In this document: positions 52,723-60,258 of the stretch, in pieces
Numbering within the stretch: position 1 is the stretch's first letter
How the letters are laid out: each line of letters opens with the position of its first letter
From: Methylobacterium aerolatum
GTDB lineage: Bacteria; Pseudomonadota; Alphaproteobacteria; Rhizobiales; Beijerinckiaceae
Assembly: GCF_022179085.1 (NCBI RefSeq)
Contig: NZ_BPQE01000013.1
Coordinates: 62,001-126,000 of the forward strand
Length of the DNA stretch: 64,000 bases
Direction: 5' to 3'
Notes under the pieces: generated by a model
The model's database searches: none
The model's input: only the letters and a program-made list of their open reading frames with translations
Told to the model about the DNA's origin: nothing
Program-made: the position numbers and the translations under genes

Positions 52723-54660
52723 TCACACCTCGTCGGCGGCGGGGATCCACACGGCCGGTTCGCGGACGGCCGGACGAGCCGGTGCCGGCGACGGGCCCGC
52801 GCTCCTCATCTGCGCCAGCTCGGCGAGTTCCGGCGCCTGCGCCGTATCGTCGGCGGTGAGGAACAGGCCGCGCGCCCGCGCCCACCGGCCGAGGTCGGCT
52901 CGGCTCGTGAGGACGCTCTGCACAGGGCTGGTCAGCAGGGCGAGGGCGAGGGGCGCCAGCCACAGGGCGAGCCAGAGGTTCCCGGCGACGGCGAGGCCGA
53001 GCACCATCGCCAGACCCACCACCACGGCGTCGGCCTGGAGGCGGACGGCCTCGGACCAGGAGACCTGCCGGTCGTCGCGCTCCTGCGTCTCCCAGCGCAC
53101 CACCTTGCCGAGGAAGGTCGCCCCCACGGCGCCGGCGGTGAACAGCGTCATGACGGGCCAGAGGAACACCCACACGAGCTGTTCGAGGGCGGCGCTCGCC
53201 AGCAACGGGCCGGTGCCGCCGAAGGCCGCCCGGCGCTCCCGGCTCGCCAGGACATGGGCGAGGCTCAGGATCTTCGGCGCCGCGAGCAGCGCCACGCTGA
53301 GGGCGGCGAGGCCATGGGCCGCCGCGCCGGTGCCGGTGAGGCCGTAGGCGAGCAGGCCGAGATTGCCGTTGCGCGCCGCCTGCCACGCGGCCAGCCCGAG
53401 GAACGCGATCCACAGGGGCAGCATGCAGTAGGAGAGGATGCCGACCGAGAGGTGCCAGCGGCTCGCCCCCGTCAGCCCGGCCCAGGGCAGCACGCGCAGG
53501 TGCTGGAGGTTGCCCTGGCACCAGCGGCGCTCGCGGCCGAGCAGATCGATGAGGTTGGTGGGCATCTCCTCCCAGGTGCCGCCCATCTCCGGCAGCAGGC
53601 GAACCTCCCAGCCGGCCCGCACCATCAGGGCGCCTTCCACGATGTCGTGGCAGAGGATCTCGCCGCCGAGCGGTGCCTTACCGGGCAGGACCGGCAGCCC
53701 GGCATGGGCCACGAAGGCTTCGATCCGCAGGATGGCGTTGTGGCCCCAGTAGCTGCCCTCCGGCCCCTGCCACGTCTCCAGGCAGCGAAGGGCCAGCGGC
53801 GCATAGAGCCGCACGGCGAATTGCTGGACGCGGGCGAAGAGGGTGTCCCGGCCGGCAGCGTAGGACACGGTCTGGATCAGGCCGACCTTCGGACTCGCCT
53901 GGATGAGGCGAACGAGGCGCGTCATCGCCGCGCCGGTCATCAGGCTGTCGGCGTCCAGCACGATCATGAAGGTGTAGTCTTGGCCGTAGGTCTCGCAGAA
54001 CTCCACGACGTTGCCGGCCTTGCGGCCGATATTCTCCGCCCGGCGGCGGTAGCGGATACGTGGCAGGGCGGGATCGGCGGCGGCCCACGCCTGGATGCGG
54101 GCGAATTCGTGCTCCTCCACCGCCGCCACGGCGCCGTCGCGGGTGTCGGACAGGACGAAGATGTCGATGTCGTCGGCGCCCTCACGGGCGAGCGAGCGCG
54201 CCATCACCCGCAACCGGGCGAAGACGGCGACTGCGTCCTCGGCGTAGATCGGGACGATGGCGGCGGTCCGCCCCTCGCCCTGGGGTGGCGCGGCGGGCGC
54301 CTCCGCGGCGCGCTCCAGGCTCGACTTCACCGTGGACGACCGCCTCGCACCGAGCCCGGCCGCGGCGAACCCGTAGAGGTACTGCCACGCGGTGAAGGCC
54401 TGCCAGCCCATCACGGCGCAGAAGGTGGCAAGCACGGCGGCCGACAGGGCATCGACGGCGGGAAACGCCGTCGCCGCGAGCCACACCAGGGCGACGACGG
54501 TGGCGAGCGTCGGCACGGCGAGGGCGAGGCGCCGGGCCGCGAGCATCCGCGATGCCCCGATCCAGACCTCCTGGGGAAGCGCCGCCGACGGGGCGTCGGC
54601 GCGCGGTCCGGCCTTGGCAGCGGGGATGAGGGGGGCGCGGTGGGAAGCGCGGTGGGACAT
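52723..54660 (-). CDS. opgH: OpgH/MdoH-type glucan glucosyltransferase (copy 2)
   Basis: 645-residue inner-membrane glucosyltransferase for osmoregulated periplasmic glucans. Two helices near residues 40-90 precede the GT2 domain: TAAIVPIYAEDAVAVFARLR, IDIFVLSDTRDGAVAAVEEH, the DxD in FMIVLDADSLMTGAAMTRLV (near 236), GPEGSYWGHNAILRIEAFVA and the RxxRW motif GRERRWCQGNLQHLRVLPWA (near 375). About six helices follow (residues 390-600). ATG 54660 is chosen because homologues begin with a short polar tail. It differs from copy 1 (174-1949) by length and by a canonical RRRW-type motif. No opgG is adjacent. Confidence 0.9.
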   Translation of the reverse strand: MSHRASHRAPLIPAAKAGPRADAPSAALPQEVWIGASRMLAARRLALAVPTLATVVALVWLAATAFPAVDALSAAVLATFCAVMGWQAFTAWQYLYGFAAAGLGARRSSTVKSSLERAAEAPAAPPQGEGRTAAIVPIYAEDAVAVFARLRVMARSLAREGADDIDIFVLSDTRDGAVAAVEEHEFARIQAWAAADPALPRIRYRRRAENIGRKAGNVVEFCETYGQDYTFMIVLDADSLMTGAAMTRLVRLIQASPKVGLIQTVSYAAGRDTLFARVQQFAVRLYAPLALRCLETWQGPEGSYWGHNAILRIEAFVAHAGLPVLPGKAPLGGEILCHDIVEGALMVRAGWEVRLLPEMGGTWEEMPTNLIDLLGRERRWCQGNLQHLRVLPWAGLTGASRWHLSVGILSYCMLPLWIAFLGLAAWQAARNGNLGLLAYGLTGTGAAAHGLAALSVALLAAPKILSLAHVLASRERRAAFGGTGPLLASAALEQLVWVFLWPVMTLFTAGAVGATFLGKVVRWETQERDDRQVSWSEAVRLQADAVVVGLAMVLGLAVAGNLWLALWLAPLALALLTSPVQSVLTSRADLGRWARARGLFLTADDTAQAPELAELAQMRSAGPSPAPARPAVREPAVWIPAADEV

Positions 54661-55119
54661 GGCCAGGAAACTCGACCGTGACGGCGAACGGCGCGCCGCC
54701 GGGAGGGCGGGCGCGGTGGGAACGGGACGCTCGGCACGGGACGAGGACCCCGCGCCTCCGGCACCGCCGGACGCCGACCGATCATCCCCCCATGCCGCCA
54801 CCGTCGGCCGTGCGGGGTTTCACACCCACCTTCGCCGCGGCGGTCAAGCGTTCGCTTCCTATCCCCATGGGCCTGAATAAGGCCAGAACGGCGGCGTCAG
54901 CCTCCGTACGGGCCGGGACTTTCCGACGCGCCCGCCGCCGCCCCGCATCGATGCAAGCCCTGGCAGAAGCGCATCGTCGTTCACGCGCGCGCCATACAAA
55001 CCCTTGCCCTCGCCGCGCTGGCCGATTATGAGCGCAGCACCGCTGGACTCGTCGGCCAAGTCTCACCGCCCGCCGCGCGAGCCCTACGGTGCACACCCGG
55101 CCCCAAGCCGGACCGTGCT
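54661..55119. other. Region upstream of tRNA-Ser and opgH copy 2
   Basis: 459 bases with no supported gene. It should hold the leftward opgH promoter and the rightward tRNA promoter. TTGCCC-N17-TATGAG (55004-55032) is a weak candidate for the latter, 88 bases before the tRNA. Confidence 0.35.
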
Positions 55120-55209
55120 GGAGAGGTGGCAGAGCGGTTGAATGCACCGCACTCGAAATGCGGCATGGGTGCAAGCCCATCGGGGGTTCGAATCCCCCCC
55201 TCTCCGCCA
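55120..55209 (+). tRNA. tRNA-Ser (CGA)
   Basis: A 90-nucleotide class II tRNA including encoded CCA. The acceptor stem GGAGAGG pairs with CCTCTCC at the 3' side, with discriminator G at 55206 and CCA at 55207-55209. The anticodon stem CCGCA/TGCGG encloses loop CTCGAAA, giving anticodon CGA (55154-55156) for codon UCG. A long variable arm (GGCATGGGTGCAAGCCCATC region) and T-arm GGGGGTTCGAATCCCCCC are present, as expected for serine. A decayed integrase follows 132 bases downstream, marking this tRNA as an island insertion site. Confidence 0.96.
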
Positions 55210-55341
55210 GCAACACATTCGCTGACCGTCGCAGCAGTTTCTAAAGCATTCAAATCACAAGCATTCCACCACGACGGGGAACCGCCGGAGTTCGCCCAAA
55301 TTCGCGACTACCGTGTGGGTAGGCGCGTTGGTGAGGCTGAC

Positions 55342-55551
55342 ATGGCGGGCAAGCTGAGGGCGCTTTGACTCGCGAAGCTCAAGAACCCCGGCATGTACGG
55401 TGATGGCGGCAACCCCTGGTTACTACCAACCGGCAACGGCGCCTAAAGCTGGATCTTCCGGTTCACGCTGCGGCGGAAGTCACGGGAGATGGGCCTGGGA
55501 TCGGCCGGCACGTTCACGCTCGCTAGAAGCGCGGGACAGGGCGACCACCGA
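55342..55551 (+). pseudogene. Tyrosine integrase N-terminal fragment, decayed
   Basis: From ATG 55342 the frame reads MAGKLRAL-stop-LAKLKNPGMYGDGGN, PWLLPTGNGA-stop-SWIFR and FTLRRKSREMGLGSAGTFTL, then loses similarity. This is the arm-binding (DUF4102) domain of P4-type tyrosine integrases, where a typical sequence has '...LKxPGMYxDGGGLWL...SWIFRF...REMGLGS'. Two in-frame stops (TGA at 55366, TAA at 55444) and loss of the catalytic domain show it is dead. Its position right after tRNA-Ser(CGA), transcribed away from it, is the usual island arrangement. Confidence 0.85.
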
Positions 55552-55899
55552 TCGGAAGTGAGCAAGACCCACCGAAACGGGGCAATCCCAATCCGGGCTC
55601 ACCATCCGCGTCCAAGGCTCGACGCTGGGCAGGGGCGCTCCGCAGGCTGGGGGACCTGCCGGAGCGGGTCACGGGCGATGGCTCGGTCCGGCCCGCCGGT
55701 CCTTCGCGGCGTGCGCGCGCCTTGGACGCCCCGTGAACGCCCCCGTCGACTGGCCGCAGGGCACCCCATCGCGGATGCCGAGGGCAATCTCGACGCGGGG
55801 AACGCCGGGCCATCGGCCACCCGCCCCGCGGCGATGCCTCTCCTTCGCCATCGGCCGACATGGAATCCGCGCGACCCATTTCCCCGTCGAGCCCGGCGT
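55552..55899. other. Gene-free stretch between integrase remnant and P450
   Basis: 348 bases. Short frames on both strands have shadow-like composition. It may contain further decayed integrase or island sequence, but I see no recognisable domain. No T-run hairpin for the leftward P450 operon is evident. Confidence 0.4.
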
Positions 55900-57141
55900 T
55901 CAAACGATGCCGGCGATGTGAATGCCGAGGTTACTCGGGCCGCGCAGCGACGCACCGGCGCGGTAGGACGGTGGATCGGCCATCAGGCGTGGCTCGACGA
56001 GACGGCGGCAGAGCGTCACCAGCGCAATCTCCGCCTCGATCCGCGCGAGGGGCGCGCCGACGCAATAATGCAGCCCGCCGCCGAACCCGAAATGCTGGAT
56101 GTCGTCCCGGCTCGGGTCGAAGCGGTCCGGGTCGGAGAACCGCTCCGGGTCGCGGTTGCCCGACGCGAAGAGCAGGACCACCGGTGCACCCGGCGGGATC
56201 GTCGTCCCCCCGATCTCGATGGCACCGAGCGCCTTGCGCGTCCGGAAATGGACCGGCGGCTCGTAGCGCAGGAGTTCCTCGATGAGACGCGGCGCCCGCT
56301 CGGGATCGGCCTTCAGCCTCGCCAGTTCCTGCGGATGCCGGAGCAGGGTCAACATGCCGTTGGTGATGAGGTTCACCGTCGTCTCGTGCCCCGCCACGAG
56401 GAGCAGCACCGCCGTCGAGATCAGATCGACGTCGCCCATGGCGGGCTCGCCGCGATCGCCGCGCCGGGCGAGGCCGCTCAGCATGTCGTCGGCGGGGTGG
56501 CGGCGCTTGTCGCGGATCAGGCGGCGCATGTAGGCGGCGATGGCATCGAAGGTCGTCACCGTCGCGCGACGCGCCTCTTCGTCCCGGCGGGCATCCGGCT
56601 CGAGCGCGGTCGCGAGCTGGGTCGCCCAGGCGTGGAACTGCGGCTCGTCGGCTTCAGGCACGCCCAGCAGCTCGCAGATCACGGCCACGGGCAGCGGATA
56701 GGACAGGTCCTCGACGAGGCAGACTTCATCCCGTCCGCGGCAGCGCTCGATGAGTGTGTCCACCAGTGCCTCCACCCGTCCGTGCAGGTTGTTGACCCGT
56801 GCGATGGTGAACTCCTTCATGACGAAACCGCGCAGGGTGTCGTGATCGGGCGGATCGCGAAAGATCAACGGCCGGTGCGCGGTGGCCACCCGGTTCTTCA
56901 GGGGGTTGATGATCCAGTCCTTGAACGGATTTCCGGTGCGCGGGCGCCTCGATGGCGGAAGATCCTCCGAACTCAGCCGCGGGTCGAAGAGCAGGCTGCG
57001 GATCGCGGCGTGGGTGCTGACGACGTAGGCTCCGTCCCGCTGCCGCGAGACCGGCCTCCGCCGCAATCGCTCGTAGATCGGATAGGGGTTCGCCCGGTTC
57101 GCGCCGTCGAGAACCTCCGCGAACAGCGTGTCGTCAGACAT
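55900..57141 (-). CDS. Cytochrome P450, bacterial class I
   Basis: 413-residue soluble P450 monooxygenase. I-helix LLVAGHETTVNLITNGMLTL, the ExxR pair in RLIEELLRYEPPVHFRTRKA, and the heme-binding loop HFGFGGGLHYCVGAPLARIE with the ligand Cys360. The substrate region contains HDTLRGFVMKEFTIARVNNL. Length and motifs fit bacterial CYPs that take electrons from ferredoxin. Its start overlaps the reductase stop by 8 bases; ferredoxin and reductase genes are directly upstream, giving a complete electron chain. Last gene of the island operon. The substrate is unknown. Confidence 0.92.
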   Translation of the reverse strand: MSDDTLFAEVLDGANRANPYPIYERLRRRPVSRQRDGAYVVSTHAAIRSLLFDPRLSSEDLPPSRRPRTGNPFKDWIINPLKNRVATAHRPLIFRDPPDHDTLRGFVMKEFTIARVNNLHGRVEALVDTLIERCRGRDEVCLVEDLSYPLPVAVICELLGVPEADEPQFHAWATQLATALEPDARRDEEARRATVTTFDAIAAYMRRLIRDKRRHPADDMLSGLARRGDRGEPAMGDVDLISTAVLLLVAGHETTVNLITNGMLTLLRHPQELARLKADPERAPRLIEELLRYEPPVHFRTRKALGAIEIGGTTIPPGAPVVLLFASGNRDPERFSDPDRFDPSRDDIQHFGFGGGLHYCVGAPLARIEAEIALVTLCRRLVEPRLMADPPSYRAGASLRGPSNLGIHIAGIV

Positions 57142-58438
57142 GGGCCATCTCCAGGACGGGACGCTCGGTTCGCAAAGGCGGGAAGCCCGGCGCCAGGGTC
57201 TCGATCCGCCGTTGATCGGTGGCGTCGAGAATCGGCGGAAACGGCGCGCCGGCGAGGATCCGGTCCGCATAGGCGGGGAGCCAGCGCGCCTGATCGAACG
57301 AGACGGCGGCCACGCTGCGTCCGTCGCGTCCGTAGACCGCGAGAAAGCGCCGGCTCGCCCGGTCCCCCTGAACGATCGCGACCGCATCCGCTCCGTCGGC
57401 GAGGCCGACCGCCTTGATGTTGAGCCCGAACTGGCTCGACCAGAAGGCGGGGAGATGGACGTAGGGCTTGGGCTGCGCGGGGCGCAGCAGGCTGGACGCG
57501 GCATGGGCGGCCTGCTCGACGGCATTGCCCCAATGCTCGACCGTGATCGCCCGCCCGCCGTAGATCGGGTTCGGCCAGCGTGCCACATCCCCGGCCGCCA
57601 CGATGTCGACGTCCGGAGGGCCTTCCCGGGTCAAGACGCGGCAGGCCCCGTCGCAGGTCACGCCGCCGCTGTCGGCCACGAGCCCGGCCCGCGCGAGCCA
57701 CGCCGTCTCCCGGACGGCGCCGAGCGCCACGATGACCAGATCCGTGTCGATGGCCCCGCCGTCCTGAAGGTGCGCGCGGCGGACGTGCCCGGCCTCGCCG
57801 ACGAGCGCGCGAACCCGCGCGCCGGGGCGGTAATCCACGCCGGAGCGTCGGAGGGTCTGCGCGAGCACCTCGCCGACCACCGTCCCGAGGATGCGGGCCA
57901 GGGGCGTCGGGTTGGGATCGACGAGGGTCACCGGCAATCCGAGGTCGCGGCAGCAGGAGGCGGCCTCGCAGCCGATGAGCCCGGCACCGATGATGAGAAC
58001 CCTCTCCGGGGGCCGCGAGAGGGCCCGGCGCAGGGCGACGGCATCCTCACGACGCCGAATGGTGAAGACGCCATCGAGGTCGGCGCCCTGTTCCGTCCAC
58101 GTCCGCGCCCTGGCCCCGGTGGCGATGAAGAGCTTGGTGAAGGGCACATCGCTCCCGTCGGCCAGACGGATCGTCCGCCCGGCCCTGTCGAGTCCCGTGG
58201 CGGGCTGGCCCAGCCGCCAGCGGGCGCGCAGGGACACCAAGTGCGGCAGGGCGGTCGCGTCGGCTTCCAGTTCTCCCGCCAGGACGTGCTTGGAGAGCGG
58301 TGGGCGGTCGTAGGGAGGATGCGGCTCGTCGCCGATAAGGGTGAGAGGGCCGTCGTAGCCGCCCCTGCGAAGGGCCTCGGCCCCGCGCAGGCCCGCCAGG
58401 GAGGCGCCGACGATCACGATGCCGGGACGCTCGCTCAT
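57134..58438 (-). CDS. NAD(P)H ferredoxin reductase (FAD)
   Basis: 434-residue FAD-dependent pyridine nucleotide-disulfide-type reductase of the oxygenase-coupled group. FAD loop IVIVGASLAGLRGAEALRRG at the N terminus, PYDRPPLSKHVLAGE (typical of ferredoxin reductases), NAD loop VLIIGAGLIGCEAASCCRDL near residue 150, and the second FAD motif VDIVAAGDVARWPNPIYGG near 285. The C-terminal reductase domain follows. It passes electrons from NAD(P)H to the ferredoxin encoded just upstream, with a 4-base overlap (ATGA). ATG 58438 is set by the FAD loop. Confidence 0.9.
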   Translation of the reverse strand: MSERPGIVIVGASLAGLRGAEALRRGGYDGPLTLIGDEPHPPYDRPPLSKHVLAGELEADATALPHLVSLRARWRLGQPATGLDRAGRTIRLADGSDVPFTKLFIATGARARTWTEQGADLDGVFTIRRREDAVALRRALSRPPERVLIIGAGLIGCEAASCCRDLGLPVTLVDPNPTPLARILGTVVGEVLAQTLRRSGVDYRPGARVRALVGEAGHVRRAHLQDGGAIDTDLVIVALGAVRETAWLARAGLVADSGGVTCDGACRVLTREGPPDVDIVAAGDVARWPNPIYGGRAITVEHWGNAVEQAAHAASSLLRPAQPKPYVHLPAFWSSQFGLNIKAVGLADGADAVAIVQGDRASRRFLAVYGRDGRSVAAVSFDQARWLPAYADRILAGAPFPPILDATDQRRIETLAPGFPPLRTERPVLEMAHV

Positions 58439-58695
58439 GGCCGGTCGACCTTCGGCAGATCGACCTTCGACGGGTCGGACTCCTGCACGTCTGCCGCGTG
58501 CAGGTCGGCGGCTTCGACGAAGATCGCCCGCACGGGGCAAGCCAACCGGGCGCGCTCGATCCGGGCCCGCGCCTCGTCCGGCGGCGCCGGGTCATAGAAG
58601 AGGATCTCGTGGCCCCGGAGCGCGAAGCTCTCCGGTGCGGCGTAGCAGCATTGGGCGTAGCCCTGGCAACGATTCAAATCGACGACGACCCGCAT
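58435..58695 (-). CDS. 3Fe-4S-type ferredoxin
   Basis: 86 residues. VVVDLNRCQGYAQCCYAAPE, then ARLACPVRAIFVEAADLHAA. The ligand pattern C-x5-C ... C-P lacks the middle cysteine of a 4Fe-4S cluster, as in 3Fe-4S ferredoxins that feed bacterial P450s; one further adjacent Cys (CC) is present. The C-terminal 25 residues (VQESDPSKVDLPKVDRP) are a flexible tail. AGGAG precedes ATG 58695. It overlaps the reductase gene by four bases. Confidence 0.9.
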   Translation of the reverse strand: MRVVVDLNRCQGYAQCCYAAPESFALRGHEILFYDPAPPDEARARIERARLACPVRAIFVEAADLHAADVQESDPSKVDLPKVDRP

Positions 58696-58742
58696 GCGGC
58701 AGCTCCTGCGTTGGGATAGGGCCTCGAAAACGAGGTGTCGGC

Positions 58743-58925
58743 TCAGTCCTCCGGATCGGGAAGCAGCAGATGGGCCGACCGAAGCGGGACGCCGGCCACG
58801 AGCGCCAGCACGACGGCGGCGAGGAGGGCCGTCACGCCACCTCCGGGATGCTCCCGGCCCGAGAGGGCGGGGCGCGGAAGGGCTGCCGTCGCGGGGCGGC
58901 GGAGGAGGAGGGCCGGTTCACGCAT
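58743..58925 (-). CDS. Small one-helix membrane protein, tentative
   Basis: 60 residues: a basic Arg/Pro-rich N terminus (MREPALLLRRPATAALPRPA) and one hydrophobic stretch TALLAAVVLALVAGVPL near residues 32-48. Its ATG overlaps the 3' end of the glycosyltransferase gene by 8 bases, the same spacing style as the other genes of this operon, which supports translation. I recognise no family. Without the context I would treat it as an unlikely gene. Confidence 0.4.
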   Translation of the reverse strand: MREPALLLRRPATAALPRPALSGREHPGGGVTALLAAVVLALVAGVPLRSAHLLLPDPED

Positions 58926-60198
58926 CGACCGTCTCGAAGGCGGGCACGAGGGCGTCGATCGCGGACAGGATCTCGCGGCCTGCGTCGCGCCGGGCGAAGG
59001 ACCCGGCCAGGGCGGCGGCGCGGCGCCGGTAGCGGGGCTCGGCCAACGCGGTGCCGATGGCCTCGCGCAACGCCGCGATGGAGGGGGTATTGGTCGCCAG
59101 ATCGATGCCGGCGCCGGACCACCCGATGCGCGCTCCGACTTCGGCCTTGTCTTCGCTCAGGCCCGCCGAGACGATCGGCACACCGGCCGCCAGGGCCTGG
59201 CACACGCTCCCGTATCCTCCGTTGGTGACGAGGAGATCGACGTCCGGGAGGATCTCGGCGAACGGCAGGAAGCTCGCGACGCGGGCATTGGCGGGCACCG
59301 GTACGCCGACCGCGGAGACAGGCCGTCCGCCGGTCGTGGCGACCACCAGCAGGTCGTCGCGCTCGGCGAGTGCCGTCAGGGTCGGGGCGACGAGCTCGCC
59401 GAAATTCGCGTTCGCGAGAGTGCCCTGCGTCACCAACACGACGCGCTTGCTCCGATCGCGGCCCGTCCACCAATCCGGGACCGGCACGGTGCCCGCCCCG
59501 GCCGGCAGCAGCCCCACGAAGCGGACCGAGTCCGCTTGCTCGCCGAAGTCGTATTCGAAGTCCGGCACGCTCGGCTGGAGGAAGGCGTCGGGCAGCACGA
59601 CGATGGATTGGGTGAGCGAGGCGGGCAGGCGGGGAAGCCCGAGATCGGCGAGGTGCCGGTCGACGCAGGCCCTCACCGGCCCCACGAAGGTGGCGTCGAT
59701 GTGCGCCTTGAGGCCCGCATGGTGGGCCCGTTCGGCCTCGGTCCGGGCGGGGGGCAGGCCCATTCCCACGGGGGCTCCATCGGGCCGGTCGAGGAACAGG
59801 AAACTGACGTTCAGGACGGCGATGGGGGGGCGGGGCTTCGCGCCGAGCAGCAAGGGAAGCACGCCGAGGAACATGCTGCCGGCGATGATCACATCGGGTC
59901 GCTCCTCGGCGACGAGGGCGCGGAGCCGGGCGGCCTGAGGGAGCATCGGCTCGACGAACCGGCGCTCGAATTCATGCGTCCAGCGTTCGGGACCAGGCGG
60001 CAGGCTCGGTTCGAGATACCCAGCCGAACCGAAATCGTCACAGGGCGCGAAGGACAATCCCGCATCCTCGACCCGGCGCGCGAAGGCGGGGTCGGTCGTG
60101 ACGACGACGCGGTCGCCGCGCGAGGCGAGAAGCCGCCCGACGGCGAGGAGGGGATTGACGTGCCCGGTCAAGGGTGTGGCGGCGATCAGCACTCTCAT
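58918..60198 (-). CDS. UGT-type glycosyltransferase (GT1)
   Basis: 426-residue GT-B enzyme that transfers a sugar from a nucleotide donor to a small hydrophobic acceptor. N-terminal VLIAATPLTGHVNPLLAVGR is the acceptor-domain start; RVVLVTQGTLANANFGELVA and FLPFAEILPDVDLLVTNGGY followed by GSVCQALAAGVPIVSAGLSE form the donor-binding region. Relatives glycosylate macrolides, carotenoids, flavonoids and lipids. No signal peptide. GGGAG precedes ATG 60198. It lies 60 bases after the patatin gene and overlaps the small membrane-protein gene. The acceptor and donor are unknown. Confidence 0.9.
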   Translation of the reverse strand: MRVLIAATPLTGHVNPLLAVGRLLASRGDRVVVTTDPAFARRVEDAGLSFAPCDDFGSAGYLEPSLPPGPERWTHEFERRFVEPMLPQAARLRALVAEERPDVIIAGSMFLGVLPLLLGAKPRPPIAVLNVSFLFLDRPDGAPVGMGLPPARTEAERAHHAGLKAHIDATFVGPVRACVDRHLADLGLPRLPASLTQSIVVLPDAFLQPSVPDFEYDFGEQADSVRFVGLLPAGAGTVPVPDWWTGRDRSKRVVLVTQGTLANANFGELVAPTLTALAERDDLLVVATTGGRPVSAVGVPVPANARVASFLPFAEILPDVDLLVTNGGYGSVCQALAAGVPIVSAGLSEDKAEVGARIGWSGAGIDLATNTPSIAALREAIGTALAEPRYRRRAAALAGSFARRDAGREILSAIDALVPAFETVDA

Positions 60199-60258
60199 GG
60201 TGGGCTCCCGGTCTCGCTGGTGTCTCCTTCACCTCATTCGGGGCGGTCCCATTCCCCG

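Noticed and set aside
54782-55253. Minus-strand frames across the tRNA region (GGEGGIRTPDGLAPMPHFEC type)
   Set aside because: This is the well-known false protein read from the antisense strand of a serine tRNA gene.
55489-57417. A 640-codon plus-strand frame over the P450 gene
   Set aside because: It begins inside the integrase remnant and then is antisense to P450; no protein-like motif after the first 20 codons.
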